Positions 11,831 through 23,900 of a stretch of 64,000 nt of DNA are shown piece by piece. The position numbers and the translations under genes were made by a program. Position 1 is the stretch's first letter; every line of letters begins with the position of its first letter. Source of the DNA: Bartonella vinsonii subsp. berkhoffii ATCC 51672 (GTDB lineage Bacteria > Pseudomonadota > Alphaproteobacteria > Rhizobiales > Rhizobiaceae). Where the stretch lies: NCBI RefSeq assembly GCF_902825225.1, contig NZ_CADEAK010000001.1, positions 62,001-126,000 of the forward strand. The letters are read 5' to 3'. The notes under the pieces were generated by a model, which saw only the letters and a program-made list of their open reading frames with translations, made no database searches and was not told the origin of the DNA.

Positions 11831-14800
11831 ATGGCACTTACAATATCTTTCATGAAATGGTTTTGTTCTCAACAAACTAAAACCCATTCTCTTACTCAAA
11901 CCAATTTTCCCCTTCACTCAACTTATAAATCACAGGATGAACTTTATAAATTAGACTATGATATAGCCTCCCAAAAAGAAATCATACTTCCTGAATATAA
12001 AGGAGAAAATCATTTTCATAAAAGATTGAATAAAAATGCCAAACTTATTCTCCATGCCTTTCAAACCAGCGATATTGCCGCTTGGAATGATGAAACCATT
12101 GCACCAGCTGCTCAATGGCTGATTGATAATCATTATACTATTGACAAAACTATACAACAACTCCGTCGTAATTTATCCAAGTCCTTTATCAAGCAACTTC
12201 CCGTTTATAAACAAAAGGAAAGCATCCCACGTATCTTTGCTTTAGCTTGGCTTTATATTGCTCATACAGATAGCGGATTTTCACAAAAAACACTCACGGC
12301 TATGATCAATGGATTTCAAGAAATCCATGCCCTTAAAATTGCTGAATTATGGGCGCTTCCTTCTGTCATACAAATGCTTTTAATTGAAAATGTTGGTCGT
12401 CTTTCATTGCGTATTGAACAAACACAGTTTATGCACCATCTTGCGCATAAAGTCGCTGATAAAATTTCTCTTGCAGACAATGAAATAAAATTACACACTC
12501 TTTTTACGCGCTATGAACCGTTCATTGTTAATCCAACCTTTTCAACGCATTTATTCTACCGTCTGCGTGGTGCATCTGTCGATACAACAACCGCATTAAC
12601 TTGGCTTGAAAAGCAATTACAAAGCCGAGGCAGTAATTTAGAAATTGTGACAGCGGATGAACATACCCGCCAAGCAGCAGATGGTGTAACTATGGGCAAT
12701 ATTATTCGTGCCCTTAAAACCATTGATGATGTTGATTGGACAGTATGGTTTGAAACTGTCAGTTCAGTCGATTCTATTTTGCGTGAAAAGAGCGATTTTT
12801 CCGAAATTGATCCCCATTCCCGTAATATTTATCGACAAGTCATTGAAAAAATTGCATGTCTTTCGCCTCTTAGTGAACTGCAAGTTGCACGTAAAGCTGT
12901 AGAAATGGCACACTCTTCCTCTCAAGAGTCTTCTTATCGTAGTCATTCCTCTGTTGGCTGGCTGGTATCTGGTTGACGGTGGGCGTTACGCTTTTGAAAA
13001 AGCTTGTGGGTACACTCCACCTCTTTTCATAAAATGGATACGTGCTTTCTTTGATTCAAAAATTAAAACTATTGCCATTCCTGTCTCTGTTTTAACGCTC
13101 ACTCTTTTACTTGCAATTTATTTTCTGTTACAGACATCTCGCATGGCTCCATGGATGTCCATTCTTTTTACCGCATTAGCGCTTTTCCTGCTATGGATGT
13201 GGCTTTTGCCTTCTTCAATACCGTTGTTTCATGATTTATCCCATCAAAACAGCTTATTGGTTATCAATATAAAGCGGGTATTCCTCAACACGCCCGCACA
13301 ATGGTCGTTGTGCCAACTCCCATCACTTCACGTGATGGTATTGATGAACAAGTGCGCAATCTTGAAGTACATTATCTTTCCAATCCCAAAGGCGCCATTC
13401 ATTTTGCCCTCATAACGGATTGGGGGGATGCGCCCTTGGAAGAAACACAAGCTGATCTTGATCTGCTGCATTATGCGCAGAGAAATATTGATGAACTTAA
13501 TCGCCGTTATCATCATGACATCCCCCTCTTTTTTCTTTTACACCATCGACGTCTTTATAATAACAGCGAAAAATGCTGGATGGGTTGGGAAAGAAAACGT
13601 GGCAAACTTCATGAACTCAATCTGTTATTAAGAGGCCACAAAAACACAAGTTTTTATCCCCCAAATCCACATCTTCCCATGGATTGCCGTTTTGTGATGA
13701 CTTTGGATTCAGATACACGTCTTACCCCTGAAAGTGTTACAAAACTCGTTGGAAAACTTAACCATCCACTCAATCTTCCCACTTTTGATCCACATAATGA
13801 AAAAGTTGTAAAAGGCTATAGCATTTTACAACCTCGTATTACACCTTCTCTTACAACAGGAAAAACAACATCAATTCTGCAACGTATTTTTTCTACCAAT
13901 CGTGGAATTGACCCTTATGTCTTTGTGGTTTCTGACACGTATCAAGATCTTTTGGGAGAAGGAACTTTCGTTGGTAAAGGTCTTTATAATATTGATGCAT
14001 TTCAACAAGCCCTTAATGGTAAAATTAAGGAAAATACTGTTCTTAGTCACGACCTCTTGGAGGGAGGATATGCATGCACTGCATTGGTGAGTACCATAGA
14101 AGTCATTGAAGATTATCCAACAGCCTATAATATTGATGTTATGCGTCATCACCGTTGGGTTCGTGGTGACTGGCAACTCTTGCCTTATCTCTTCGCCCCT
14201 CATCAAATTAGTTCCGCTACACGTTGGAAAATGCAAGATAACCTGCGCTGTTCTCTCACACCACTTATGTGGTTGATTGCAGCAATCACAGGATGGTCTC
14301 TTTTACCGTTTCAAAGTGCAATCATCTAGCAAACATTCTTGCTCCTTAGCCTCTTCGTTTCACCCATTTTAGACATATTACAAACTCTTATTCCCTCAAA
14401 TATTGCTCATTCTCTGCATGATGACTCTCTACAGGGACACCTTCAATCAATTTTAAGCAAAATTGCTCTCACAGCAGCAGAGATATTTCTTAAAACCGCG
14501 TTGATTGCTTACTCAGCTTATTTTATGACTGATGCGATTATCCGCTCACTCTATCGCATGATGATTTCAAAACAACATCTGCTGGAATGGAAAACCTCCG
14601 CTGCAACAAAATCGATTCCTAATAGTTTAGATTTCTATATCCTCACAATGTGGCCAGCATCACTTATTGGGATTATTTGCTGTAACATTGCCTCTACTTT
14701 CACATTCTCCAGCAAGTTTTATCGCTTTGCCCTTCGGACTAGCATGGTTTGTCAGTCAACCTGCAACATTTCAAGATACCCTTGATATATCGTCTGAAGA

Positions 14801-17800
14801 TAAAAAAATACTTCGAAATATCGCACGACGGACATGGCTCTATTATGCAACTTTTGTTAACGCAGAAAACAACCATTTACCGCCCGATAATTTCCAAGAA
14901 GACCCCAAACCTCTCATTGCCCAACGCACCTCCCCCACTAATATTGGAATTTATCTTCTTTCTACTATTGCTGCATGTGATTTTGGTTGGATTAGTTTTG
15001 AAGAAACTCTTACCCGCGTTGAATGTACATTGAGCACTCTTGCAAAAATGGAAAAATTCCGTGGACACCTCTATAATTGGTATGCAACTGACACACTCGC
15101 TCCTCTTTTGCCAACCTATATATCAACTGTTGATTCAGGAAACCTTGCCGGCCATTTGCTGACACTTTCTTCAGCCTCAAGTGAATGGGCTAAAACATCT
15201 CCTGTTTTTTTGCAAAGTGATCGAGCAGGCTTATTTGATGTCAATAATATTTTTGAAGAAACTGTCAAAGAAATTCCAGATAATCACCCCATTTTACATC
15301 CTTTACGTCAACAAATCGAAGAACACATCGCCCATTTTTATCGCTCTATTCGTGCTTTCACAGAAAAATCAGATTCGACCACTTCCCACATCACCAACCT
15401 TTTACTTAAAGCCCGTGAAATTGCGCGCTTAATAAATGAACTCGATCAAAAAATTTAAACGGCAGAATCTGCCCATGCATGTTGCTGGGCTCAATGCCTC
15501 ATAGAAACCTGTAAGGTCCATCATTGTGATGCTATCGGTAGCCATGATATCGAAAAAATACGACAAAAATTAAATATTTTATCTGCAAATGCGCGACAAA
15601 TAGTCTTTAATATGGAATTTGACTTTTTAGAACAGCCTGAACGGCAACTCTTGTCTATTGGCTATCGTGTTCAGGAAAACAAGCTTGATGAAGGCTGTTA
15701 TGACCTTTTGGCTTCAGAAGCCCGTCTCTCAAGCCTTTTTGCCATTGCAAAAGGCGATATTAAATTCAAACATTGGTTTCATCTCGGTCGATTACTCATC
15801 CCAATTGGTTGGAAAGGTACCTTATTGTCATGGTCTGGCTCCATGTTCGAATATCTGATGCCATCTCTCATTATGCACGAACCGCTAGGATCAATATTGG
15901 ATCAAACGAATAGATTAATTATTCGTCAGCAAATACAATATGGTCATGAACAACGACTACCATGGGGTATTTCAGAATCCGCATTTAATGCTCGCGATCA
16001 CTTAATGAATTACCAATATGTCAGCTTTGGTGACCCAATCCTTGGATTCAAACGTGGTCTCTCACGCAATGCCGTTATTGCTCCTTACGCAAGCCTTTTA
16101 GCAGCGCAATATATGCCCTCTCACGCCGTAAAAAATTTAAAAAGACTCCGTAATCTTGGAGCTTTCGGACCATACGGTTATTACGACTCTGTCGATTTTA
16201 CTCCTTCATGTGTACCGACAGGAGAAAAATATGCCGTTGTACGTAATTATTATGCACACCATCATGGCATGTCAATTCTTGCTATCAACAATGTTATTTT
16301 TGAAGGGCGCATGCGTAATCGTTTTCATCGTGATCCAGTCATTGAAGCAACACATTTGTTATTACAGGAAAGAGCTCCACATCAAATTCCTATCATTGAT
16401 ACAAAAATTGTCAATTCCATGTGCAATAATTCTCAAGGATGTGATGATGCTCCTGCACGCATTATCACGAACCCACTTCTCAAACCCCGTGTAACTTTAC
16501 TGTTATCCAATGGTGCTTATTCTACAATGTTGACAGCCAATGGTACCGGTTATAGCCGTTGGCATGATTACGCGATTACGCGCTTTATTCCTGATGCAAC
16601 AGAAGATCAACAGGGTATTTTATTCTTTCTCCATGACACACAAAGTGGTCGATGGAGATCTGTTACCAGTGAACCAACACGCGTTATTGAGGAAGAAGCT
16701 GTTAGCATTTTTACAGATGAAAAAGCTGATTATATGAAAATGGTTGACGGTATAAAATCAACGCTTTAATGTCTCGTTACATCCGAAAATGATGGTGAAA
16801 GTCGACGTCTCCAACTTGTGAATACAACCAATAAAGATCGCTTCATTGAGGTGACTTCTTATGGTGAATTGGCGCTCGCCACAATGGAAACAGACTTCGC
16901 TCATCCTATTTTTTCACGTATGTTTATAGAAACCGAGATTGCTGAAGAAGGAAGGACAATTTTTGCCAAAAGGCGTAAACGCTCGCCTAGTGACCCTGAG
17001 ATTCAAGTGACCCATTTTGTTACCGATATAACAAAGAGTATCCAAGAAACAGAAGCTGAAACGGATCGTTCTCTCTTTATTGGTCGCGGGCGTTCTCTTC
17101 ATCGACCTGCTGCATTTGATCAAAATGCTCGTTTTAGCAACAGCCAAGGCTGCGTGCTTGATCCAATCATCTCACTTCGCTGCCGTGTAAAAATCCCTGC
17201 ACATGAAAAAGCAGAACTCATTTTTTGGACTTTTGCTGCTCATTCAAAAGAAACACTACAAAATCATATTAAACATTATCGACAACCCAATATGTTTCAA
17301 CGAGAATTTTCGATGGCGTAGACACGCTCGCAAGTCTCACTATATCGAAACGATATTCATCCTAGAGAGGCAATGACTTATCAAAAATATGCAACACCAC
17401 TTATTTATCCAGAACAGATATGGCGTCTCCCTCCCGAAATATTAGCAAAAACTCTTGGCAAACAATCTGATCTCTGGACAATGTCTATTTCAGGAGACAT
17501 TACTATCTGACTTTTAAGATTAGATAATGAAATGGATATAACCGCACTGCGTGAACTCCTTAAAGCACATGAATATTGGCGTATACGTGACCTCATTGTT
17601 GATCTTGTTATTTTGAATGAACAGGCATTTTCTTATATACAGGATACGCAACGCGCTATTGAATGGGTATGCGAATCTTATCGATACCACTCCACTGAAT
17701 CCGATAAACGCCAACATATTGTTACCCTTCGACGCGATCAAATGAATGAACAAAGTTTCAAGACACTTCTCGCATCAGCCCGTATTATCCTTCATGCGCA

Positions 17801-20407
17801 AAATGGATCTTTATCTGAACAACTCAAACATATGGAAAATATTGATTCTGATTTAGCACCATGCAATAACAATCAAGACTTTCATAATCAATTCAACCAT
17901 AGAAAGTATGACAAAAGAAAGCAAGTCCCAACACCAACTGAACCCAATCTCTCTACTTCGATTGGTCTTATCGGCAAACAAAAAGCCTCATTCCTTCCTA
18001 CGAATGGTAAAGATCTACAATATTGGAATGGTTATGGTGGTTTTAACCACTCTCATCATTATGTCATCCGTCTTCACGGACAGACAACTACGCCACATCC
18101 ATGGATTAATGTCATTGCTAACCACGCCTTTGGTTTCCATGTCTCTGCTGAAGGTGCACTCTTTACTTGGGTCGACAATAGCCGCGATTATCAATTAACT
18201 CCTTGGGCAAATGATCCTGTTTCTAACCGCCCAGGAGAGGCGCTTTATCTTGCCGATCGCCTATCCTTAAAACGTTTTTCACCAATTTCTGCCGTTGAAT
18301 GCGATAAAAATGTGGTTTATGAGGTTTGCCATGGTTTTAGATTCTCTACATTTAAATCCACACATTCAGAGATTGCACTAGAACTCACTCACACGCTTGA
18401 TCAAAAACAACCTGTTCGTTTTTCACGTCTCATCCTCAAAAATGAAGGAAAAAAATCACGCAGTTTACGCCTTTATAATTATGTTGAATGGGTTTTGGGT
18501 AATGTTCGCACAAAACATGCACCTTTTATCCTTCCTTCTTATGATGCCAAACGTGGTGCACATTTTATTCAAAATCCTTATCACATTGAAAAATCTCAAC
18601 AAGTAGCATTTTTATCAGCATCCGAAATGCCAACCAGCACCACCACCAATCGTCGTGAATTTATCGGTCCAACAGGAACTGTTACACATCCACATGCTAT
18701 CCGAAAAGCTGGTGCCCTTTCAAATAGGATTGAAGCAGGAGGTGATCCTTTCTCTGCATTTGCCTATGAGCCTATGATATGGATCTGTTACCAGGAGAAA
18801 CAAAAGAAATAATCTTTTATCTTGGCAGTGCAGAAAACAGGCAAGAAGCTGAAAAATTATTAGATCACGTGCGGACAAGCGAGTCTGCAACCCTCTTAAC
18901 ACAGCAAAAACAACAATGGAGTGATTTTGTTTCTCCTTTCCAAGTAAAAACACCTGATCCTTCTTTTGATATTATGGTCAATCATTGGCTTCCTTACCAG
19001 ACCTATGTCTGCCGTATGTTAGCGCGGGCGGCTTTTTATCAAGTCAGTGGTGCATTTGGCTTCCGCAATCAATTGCAAGACAGTTTATTTTTATTATTGC
19101 TAAAACCACAACTCGCATGTCAACAATTGTTAAACGCCGCCGCGCATTAATTTCCCGAAGGCGATGTACAACATTGGTGGTTGCCTCACACCAATGCTGG
19201 TGTTCGTACACGCATTTCCGATGATATTGTTTGGCTTGCCTATGAAACAGCTCTTTATGTCCATACGACTGGTGACTACGAATTGCTTGATACCCCCATT
19301 GCTTTTATTGAAGGCGATTCTATGAACATTGGACAACATGATGCTTATTTTCAGCCCTTACAATCTTCAAAAACAGCAACACTTTATGAACATTGTGCTT
19401 TAGCTTTAGATTTTGCCATCAAACGCTGCGGAAAGCATGGACTTCCCCTTATTTTAGACGGTGATTGGAATGATGGTATGAATTTAGTGGGCATTAGAAG
19501 AAATGGGGAAAGCACTTGGTTGGGGTGGTTTCTTGGCACCACATTACAAGCATTCATCACCATTGCCAAAAACCGTGGTGACAGCAGCCATATATAAACA
19601 TGGAGTGCATATCTTAAACGTTTAAAAAAATCCCTAGAAAAAAACGGTTGGGATGGTGCTTGGTATCAACGTGGTTACTTTGATGATGGAACTCCTCTTG
19701 GTTCCCAAATAAATGATGAATGCCAAATTGATACGATTGCTCAATCTTGGGCTGTCATTTCTCAAATGGCACCACTTAAGCGCCAAAAACAAGCAATGGC
19801 ATCAATGCTTGAATATCTATGGGATGAAAAAGGCGGTCTTATACGCCCTTTCTGGCCACCTTTTGATAAAAGCACTCTCGAACCCGGTTATATAAAAGCT
19901 TATCCACCAGGAATTCGGGAAAATGGTGATCAATACAAGCATGGTGCCATTTGGAGCATCTTAGCGCTTACGCAAATGGGGGAAAGCGATAAAGCTTATA
20001 GTTTATTTTCTATGATAAACCCCATCACTCATGGGACAAATCCTGATATTTATCGTGTTGAACCTTATGTTATGGCTGCAGATATTTACGCTGTTGAACC
20101 ACGTCGTGGACAAGGCGGTTGGACATGGTATACAGGCTCATCTGGTTGGTTTTATCGCGCCGCAACACACGCCATTCTTGGCATTAATCGTCAAGGCAAT
20201 TTATTGTTCTTAAAACCAAATTTACCCTCCTTTTGGCCTGAATATGAAGTAAAAATGACATTTCATGATGCTGTTTATAACATTAAAGTAAAATGGGGAT
20301 CTGAAAATAAACTTAGTGTTAATGGTAAAAAATATACCAAAGTTCATGCAGGAATACAGTTACAAAAAACGGGAAAACACGAAATTATACGTACCGTTAA
20401 ATGTTAA
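11831..20407 (+). pseudogene. Cyclic beta-1,2-glucan synthase pseudogene (ndvB/chvB/cgs family)
   Basis: Intact homologues are inner-membrane proteins of about 2,800-2,870 residues that make periplasmic cyclic beta-1,2-glucans. Here about 8.58 kb of recognisable sequence is cut into pieces. Frameshifts lie at about 12955-12962, between 13200 and 13262, near 14690-14715 and near 18775. In-frame stops occur at 14327, 15456, 16767, 17319, 17508, 19148 and 19595. Translation through each stop continues the family sequence. Conserved parts remain readable: membrane segments (about 13070-13240), the glycosyltransferase Asp-x-Asp in TLDSDTRLTP and the RHHRWVRGDW motif (frame 2, 13301-14329), and in the GH94 phosphorylase-like C-terminal part EGDVQHWWLP and DGDWNDGMN with its catalytic Asp. 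Total length matches an intact gene, so decay is by small lesions. Flanking genes are intact, which argues against sequencing error. The product cannot be made as one chain. Confidence 0.93.
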
Positions 20408-20534
20408 CACCAAAAAATAAAAGTTTTTTTATTCTTGCCCAAAATCTTAGAGTTGTTATAGTTTCTGCCGTCCCTATATTGATTACGTTGGTGCACAGTA
20501 ATTTTGCATTCACAAAACTGAAAGAAAAAGGGTT

Positions 20535-21839
20535 ATGAATCACCCAGATATTGCGAGACGTGTTTATAACAATACTTGGAAACTTGATCCTATTATTCGT
20601 TCACTTCTGGATACGGATTTTTATAAACTTCTCATGGTACAGATGATTTGGGGGCTTTATCCCAATGTAAATGTTACCTTCTCCCTTATAAACCGAACCA
20701 ATACAATCCGTTTTGCTGATGATATTGATGAGGGTGAATTGCGTGCTCAACTTGATCATGCTCTTAGTTTACGTTTTACGAAAAAAGAAATGATTTGGCT
20801 TGCTGGTAATACATTTTATGGACGTAAACAAATTTTCACACCAGATTTTCTTCATTGGCTTGAGAATTTTCAACTGCCAGAATATGAGTTAACCCGTAAA
20901 GATGGTCAATATATCCTCCATTTTCATGGTCTATGGACCCATAGTTCCATGTGGGAAATCCCTGCTCTTGCTATTATCAGTGAATTGCGTTCACGGGCTG
21001 CTATGAAAAATTTGGATCGTTTTGCTCTTGATGTACTTTATGCACGTGCCAAAGCAAAAATGTGGAGTAAAGTTGAACGTCTTAAAAAATTTCCTGATAT
21101 TAAAATATCTGACTTTGGAACAAGACGTCGCCATTCTTTTTTATGGCAACGTTGGTGTGTTGAAGCACTAAAAGAAGGAATTGGCAATTCTTTTACAGGG
21201 ACTTCCAATGTTCTTCTCGCTATGGATACAGATTTAGAAGCTCTTGGCACCAATGCACATGAATTGCCCATGGTTATTGCTGCTCTTGCCAATAATGATA
21301 ACGAGTTGCGTCAAGCTCCTTATAAAGTTCTCCAAGATTGGAACCGTTATTATGGTGGAAATCTTCTCATTGTTTTGCCTGATACCTTTGGTACAGAAGC
21401 ATTTTTACGCAATGCACCAGATTGGGTAGCTGATTGGACAGGTTTCAGACCAGACAGTGCTCCACCCATTGAAGGAGGCGAACGTATTATCCAATGGTGG
21501 AAAGAAAAAGGGAAAGATCCACGTGAAAAATTACTGATTTTTTCTGATGCACTTGATGTCAATACAATTGAAAAAACCTACCATCATTTCCATGGAAAAG
21601 TTCGTATGAGTTTTGGATGGGGAACAGACCTTACTAATGATTTTGTAGGCTGTGCACCCCAAAAAATTGCCAACTTTGATGCTCTTTCCCTTGTTTGTAA
21701 AGTTACGAATGCCAATGGACAGCCAGCCGTAAAACTCTCCGATAATCCTGAAAAAACCATCGGTGATCCGCAAGAAATACAGCGTTATCTCAATTTCTTT
21801 GGGAATGAAAAACGTGTTGCTAGACCTGTAAAGATTTAA
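20535..21839 (+). CDS. pncB: Nicotinate phosphoribosyltransferase
   Basis: Converts nicotinate and PRPP to nicotinate mononucleotide, the first step of the Preiss-Handler NAD salvage route. The 434 residues match the long PncB family. [18 protein letters not shown] lies at the N-terminus, and the substrate-binding [10 protein letters not shown] is near residues 192-201. GTSNV follows, and [11 protein letters not shown] is near the C-terminus. It starts at ATG 20535, 127 bp after the glucan synthase remnant. It stands alone. In a host-dependent bacterium NAD salvage can be important, but nothing here shows whether de novo synthesis is also present. Confidence 0.96.
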   Translation: MNHPDIARRVYNNTWKLDPIIRSLLDTDFYKLLMVQMIWGLYPNVNVTFSLINRTNTIRFADDIDEGELRAQLDHALSLRFTKKEMIWLAGNTFYGRKQIFTPDFLHWLENFQLPEYELTRKDGQYILHFHGLWTHSSMWEIPALAIISELRSRAAMKNLDRFALDVLYARAKAKMWSKVERLKKFPDIKISDFGTRRRHSFLWQRWCVEALKEGIGNSFTGTSNVLLAMDTDLEALGTNAHELPMVIAALANNDNELRQAPYKVLQDWNRYYGGNLLIVLPDTFGTEAFLRNAPDWVADWTGFRPDSAPPIEGGERIIQWWKEKGKDPREKLLIFSDALDVNTIEKTYHHFHGKVRMSFGWGTDLTNDFVGCAPQKIANFDALSLVCKVTNANGQPAVKLSDNPEKTIGDPQEIQRYLNFFGNEKRVARPVKI

Positions 21840-22197
21840 TCACAAACCTATTTGTATGAAATAAAAGATAAACAACTAAAAAATCAATTACCGATTGATT
21901 AAGAGGGTGCAGCTTCTCACAAATTAACAAAAAAGTATATCCGTCTAGAAATATCATCCACCCTTGCTTATTAAAGTGGCTTTATGAACATTGGGATGAA
22001 AATACATTGTTTTCTCTGCTCATAAACTTGTTTTCACGAATATATTATTCTCTCTCATGAACTGTTTGAAAAAGCTTATTATTTTATATCCTTCTTGATA
22101 TAAAGACGTTACGCTATCAATTTTAAGGAACAAAATCTTTATCAAGAAACTCTCATAAATTCGTCAAAGATAGACTCCTAAAGCCTTTTTTTACCCA
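21840..22197. other. Spacer between pncB and the YbaN-like gene
   Basis: These 358 bp lie between convergent genes and hold no supported gene. A 7-bp AT-rich inverted repeat AATCAAT / ATTGATT at 21882-21900 is too weak to call a terminator. Confidence 0.4.
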
Positions 22198-22584
22198 CTA
22201 TGAAGATGGACGTGTCACAATATACACAGCAATAAACAGTAAAATAGCAGCAATTAACAAAGCAAGCCACAAAGCAGGGTGCGCTATTACTAAAAAAGAT
22301 AAAAAACCTCCCGCCATACTTACCACCGCAATAACTTTAACAAATTTGGAAATAGCCCCCTTTTCTTCCCATTGTTTAATAGGCGGACCCAAAACATGGT
22401 GATTATGCAACCAACAATGAAAACGTGGTGATGAACGAGCAAAACACCATGAAGCAACTAATAAAAAAGGCACCGTTGGCATAATAGGTAATACTATCCC
22501 GATAACACCTAATATAACCATGGCCCACCCTGCTATATAATAGCAGATACGCAAAGGGTGCGATATCTTAAAATCTTTTTTCAT
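22198..22584 (-). CDS. YbaN / DUF454 family inner membrane protein
   Basis: A 128-residue protein with hydrophobic segments at about residues 14-45 and 85-122 (the second probably two helices). Between them is the family signature PTVPFLLVASWCFARSSPRFHCWLHNH. These features match the DUF454 (YbaN) family of small membrane proteins. Its biochemical role is unknown. In several proteobacteria relatives lie near haem or iron genes, and here it is next to the sit metal transporter, but it has its own spacer and strand context and is not clearly part of that operon. It starts at ATG 22584. Confidence 0.85.
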   Translation of the reverse strand: MKKDFKISHPLRICYYIAGWAMVILGVIGIVLPIMPTVPFLLVASWCFARSSPRFHCWLHNHHVLGPPIKQWEEKGAISKFVKVIAVVSMAGGFLSFLVIAHPALWLALLIAAILLFIAVYIVTRPSS

Positions 22585-22994
22585 TTTTTAGCACCATTGT
22601 CCTCTAGAAAGACCCTTGTATATCTTTTCTTGTTTTTCACATGCTTTAGCGCACAACAGCTATAGCGTTTACTAGCCATACACCTTTATTCGTAAGGGTA
22701 TTTTCTGTGATAACCTCTTTTAAAGCATAAAATAGCCTACGCAATACTATATTCATTTCAAATTTTTCAAGCAATAAGAATAAATTTTCAGAAAAGCTCA
22801 AAATAAAAAAGGCTGCAGAATAAATCAATGCAGCCTTTTAATTACAAATGGAGCACTTAGGGAGGAGAATATATACTGCACTCATCTGCTAGATATTAGG
22901 ATGAAAATGACCTAGTACCTCGGCTTCTAATTAAAACAAGCATGAGAAACAACATACAAAAATGCATGACTGCTATGAACACATTTTATTGCCC
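22585..22994. other. Spacer between sitD and the YbaN-like gene
   Basis: These 410 bp contain the hairpin terminator at 22807-22839 and otherwise no supported gene. Its minus-strand open frame at 22646-22828 overlaps the terminator and starts with TTG, so it is not credible. Confidence 0.45.
22807..22839 (-). terminator. Probable sit operon terminator (usable in both directions)
   Basis: AAAAGGCTGCA (22807-22817) and TGCAGCCTTTT (22829-22839) are perfect inverted copies around an 11-nt loop. The stem is flanked by A and T runs, so it could stop transcription on either strand. It lies about 155 bp beyond the sitD stop. Confidence 0.75.
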
Positions 22995-23900
22995 TTAAAT
23001 TTCCTGAATCGCACTTTTACGAAAGAAAAGTGACATAAAAATAGCGATAAAAATGAGTGTTAAAATCAACACAATTGTGGAAGCAGAATCAGAGCCGATA
23101 AATAAGCTTAGATAAATTCCTAAAAAACCAGAAAAAGCTGCAACAAGTATAGCAATCACCAACATAAAAGAAAATCGCTTCGTGATAAGATAGGCAATTG
23201 CTCCTGGTGCTATCAATAAAGAAATAACGAGAACAATACCAACAGCTTTCAAAGCCGCAACAATGGTGAGAGAAATCATTGTTAAAAGAGTATAATGGAG
23301 TACCGATATCCGCAACCCCATTGCACGACCTTGAACTGAATCAAAAATATACAGCATAAAATCGCGCCATTTTGCTCCTAGAATGAAGGTGACAATAGTA
23401 GAAATTATCGCTGTCTGTGTAATATCAAGCCAGTTAACACCCAAGAGATTACCAAATAGAATATGATTCAAATCTAAGCTGCTATAAATAGCCGTTGCTA
23501 AGACAAGCCCCAAACCAAACATCGAGGAAAAAACAACACCCATCACCGTATCCTGTTTGATGCGACTATTGCTCCCTAAAAAACCCGTCAAAATAGAGCA
23601 AATCATACCCGCGACAAAAGCACCGCACGTAATCAAAGTCATTGTAACATTCTCTGGACGTACATGCTGAAACCAAGGAAATGGCAAAGAAGAAAAAAAT
23701 GCTATCACCCACGGCGTTGTCATATAACCAATCACAACACCTGGAAAAACGGCATGCGAAATTGCATCTCCCAAAAGAGCCCACCCTTTTAAAATAAGAA
23801 AACAAGATAGCATTGCCATAGGAATAGAAAGAATCGTGACAATAATCATGCCCTTAAGCATAAAAGAAAATTGAAAAGGAAGTAGTAATTGATCAATCAT
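22995..23900 (-). CDS. sitD: Mn/Fe ABC transporter permease SitD
   Basis: Second membrane permease of a metal importer of the ABC-3 family. The 301 residues are almost wholly hydrophobic with eight or more predicted helices. The family motif GWALLGDAISHAVFPGVVIGY is at about residues 39-59, followed by GxxGSNSRIKQDTVMGVVFSSMF. Its start overlaps the sitC stop by four bases, so the four sit genes form one translationally coupled operon. The pair of different permeases next to one ATPase and one binding protein is the SitABCD/YfeABCD arrangement. Whether the main substrate is Mn2+ or Fe2+ cannot be read from sequence. Confidence 0.9.
   Translation of the reverse strand: MIDQLLLPFQFSFMLKGMIIVTILSIPMAMLSCFLILKGWALLGDAISHAVFPGVVIGYMTTPWVIAFFSSLPFPWFQHVRPENVTMTLITCGAFVAGMICSILTGFLGSNSRIKQDTVMGVVFSSMFGLGLVLATAIYSSLDLNHILFGNLLGVNWLDITQTAIISTIVTFILGAKWRDFMLYIFDSVQGRAMGLRISVLHYTLLTMISLTIVAALKAVGIVLVISLLIAPGAIAYLITKRFSFMLVIAILVAAFSGFLGIYLSLFIGSDSASTIVLILTLIFIAIFMSLFFRKSAIQEI

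Noticed and set aside
12954-13415. Separate membrane protein genes within 11.8-20.4 kb
   Set aside because: The pieces, taken in order and read through stops and shifts, make one colinear cyclic glucan synthase, so they are fragments of a single pseudogene and not independent genes.
21882-21900. Inverted repeat AATCAAT / ATTGATT after pncB as a terminator
   Set aside because: Only seven A-T-rich pairs and no T-tract; likely chance in AT-rich DNA.
22646-22828. 60-codon minus-strand frame upstream of the YbaN-like gene
   Set aside because: It starts with TTG inside the terminator stem at 22807-22839 and has no ribosome site or recognisable sequence.
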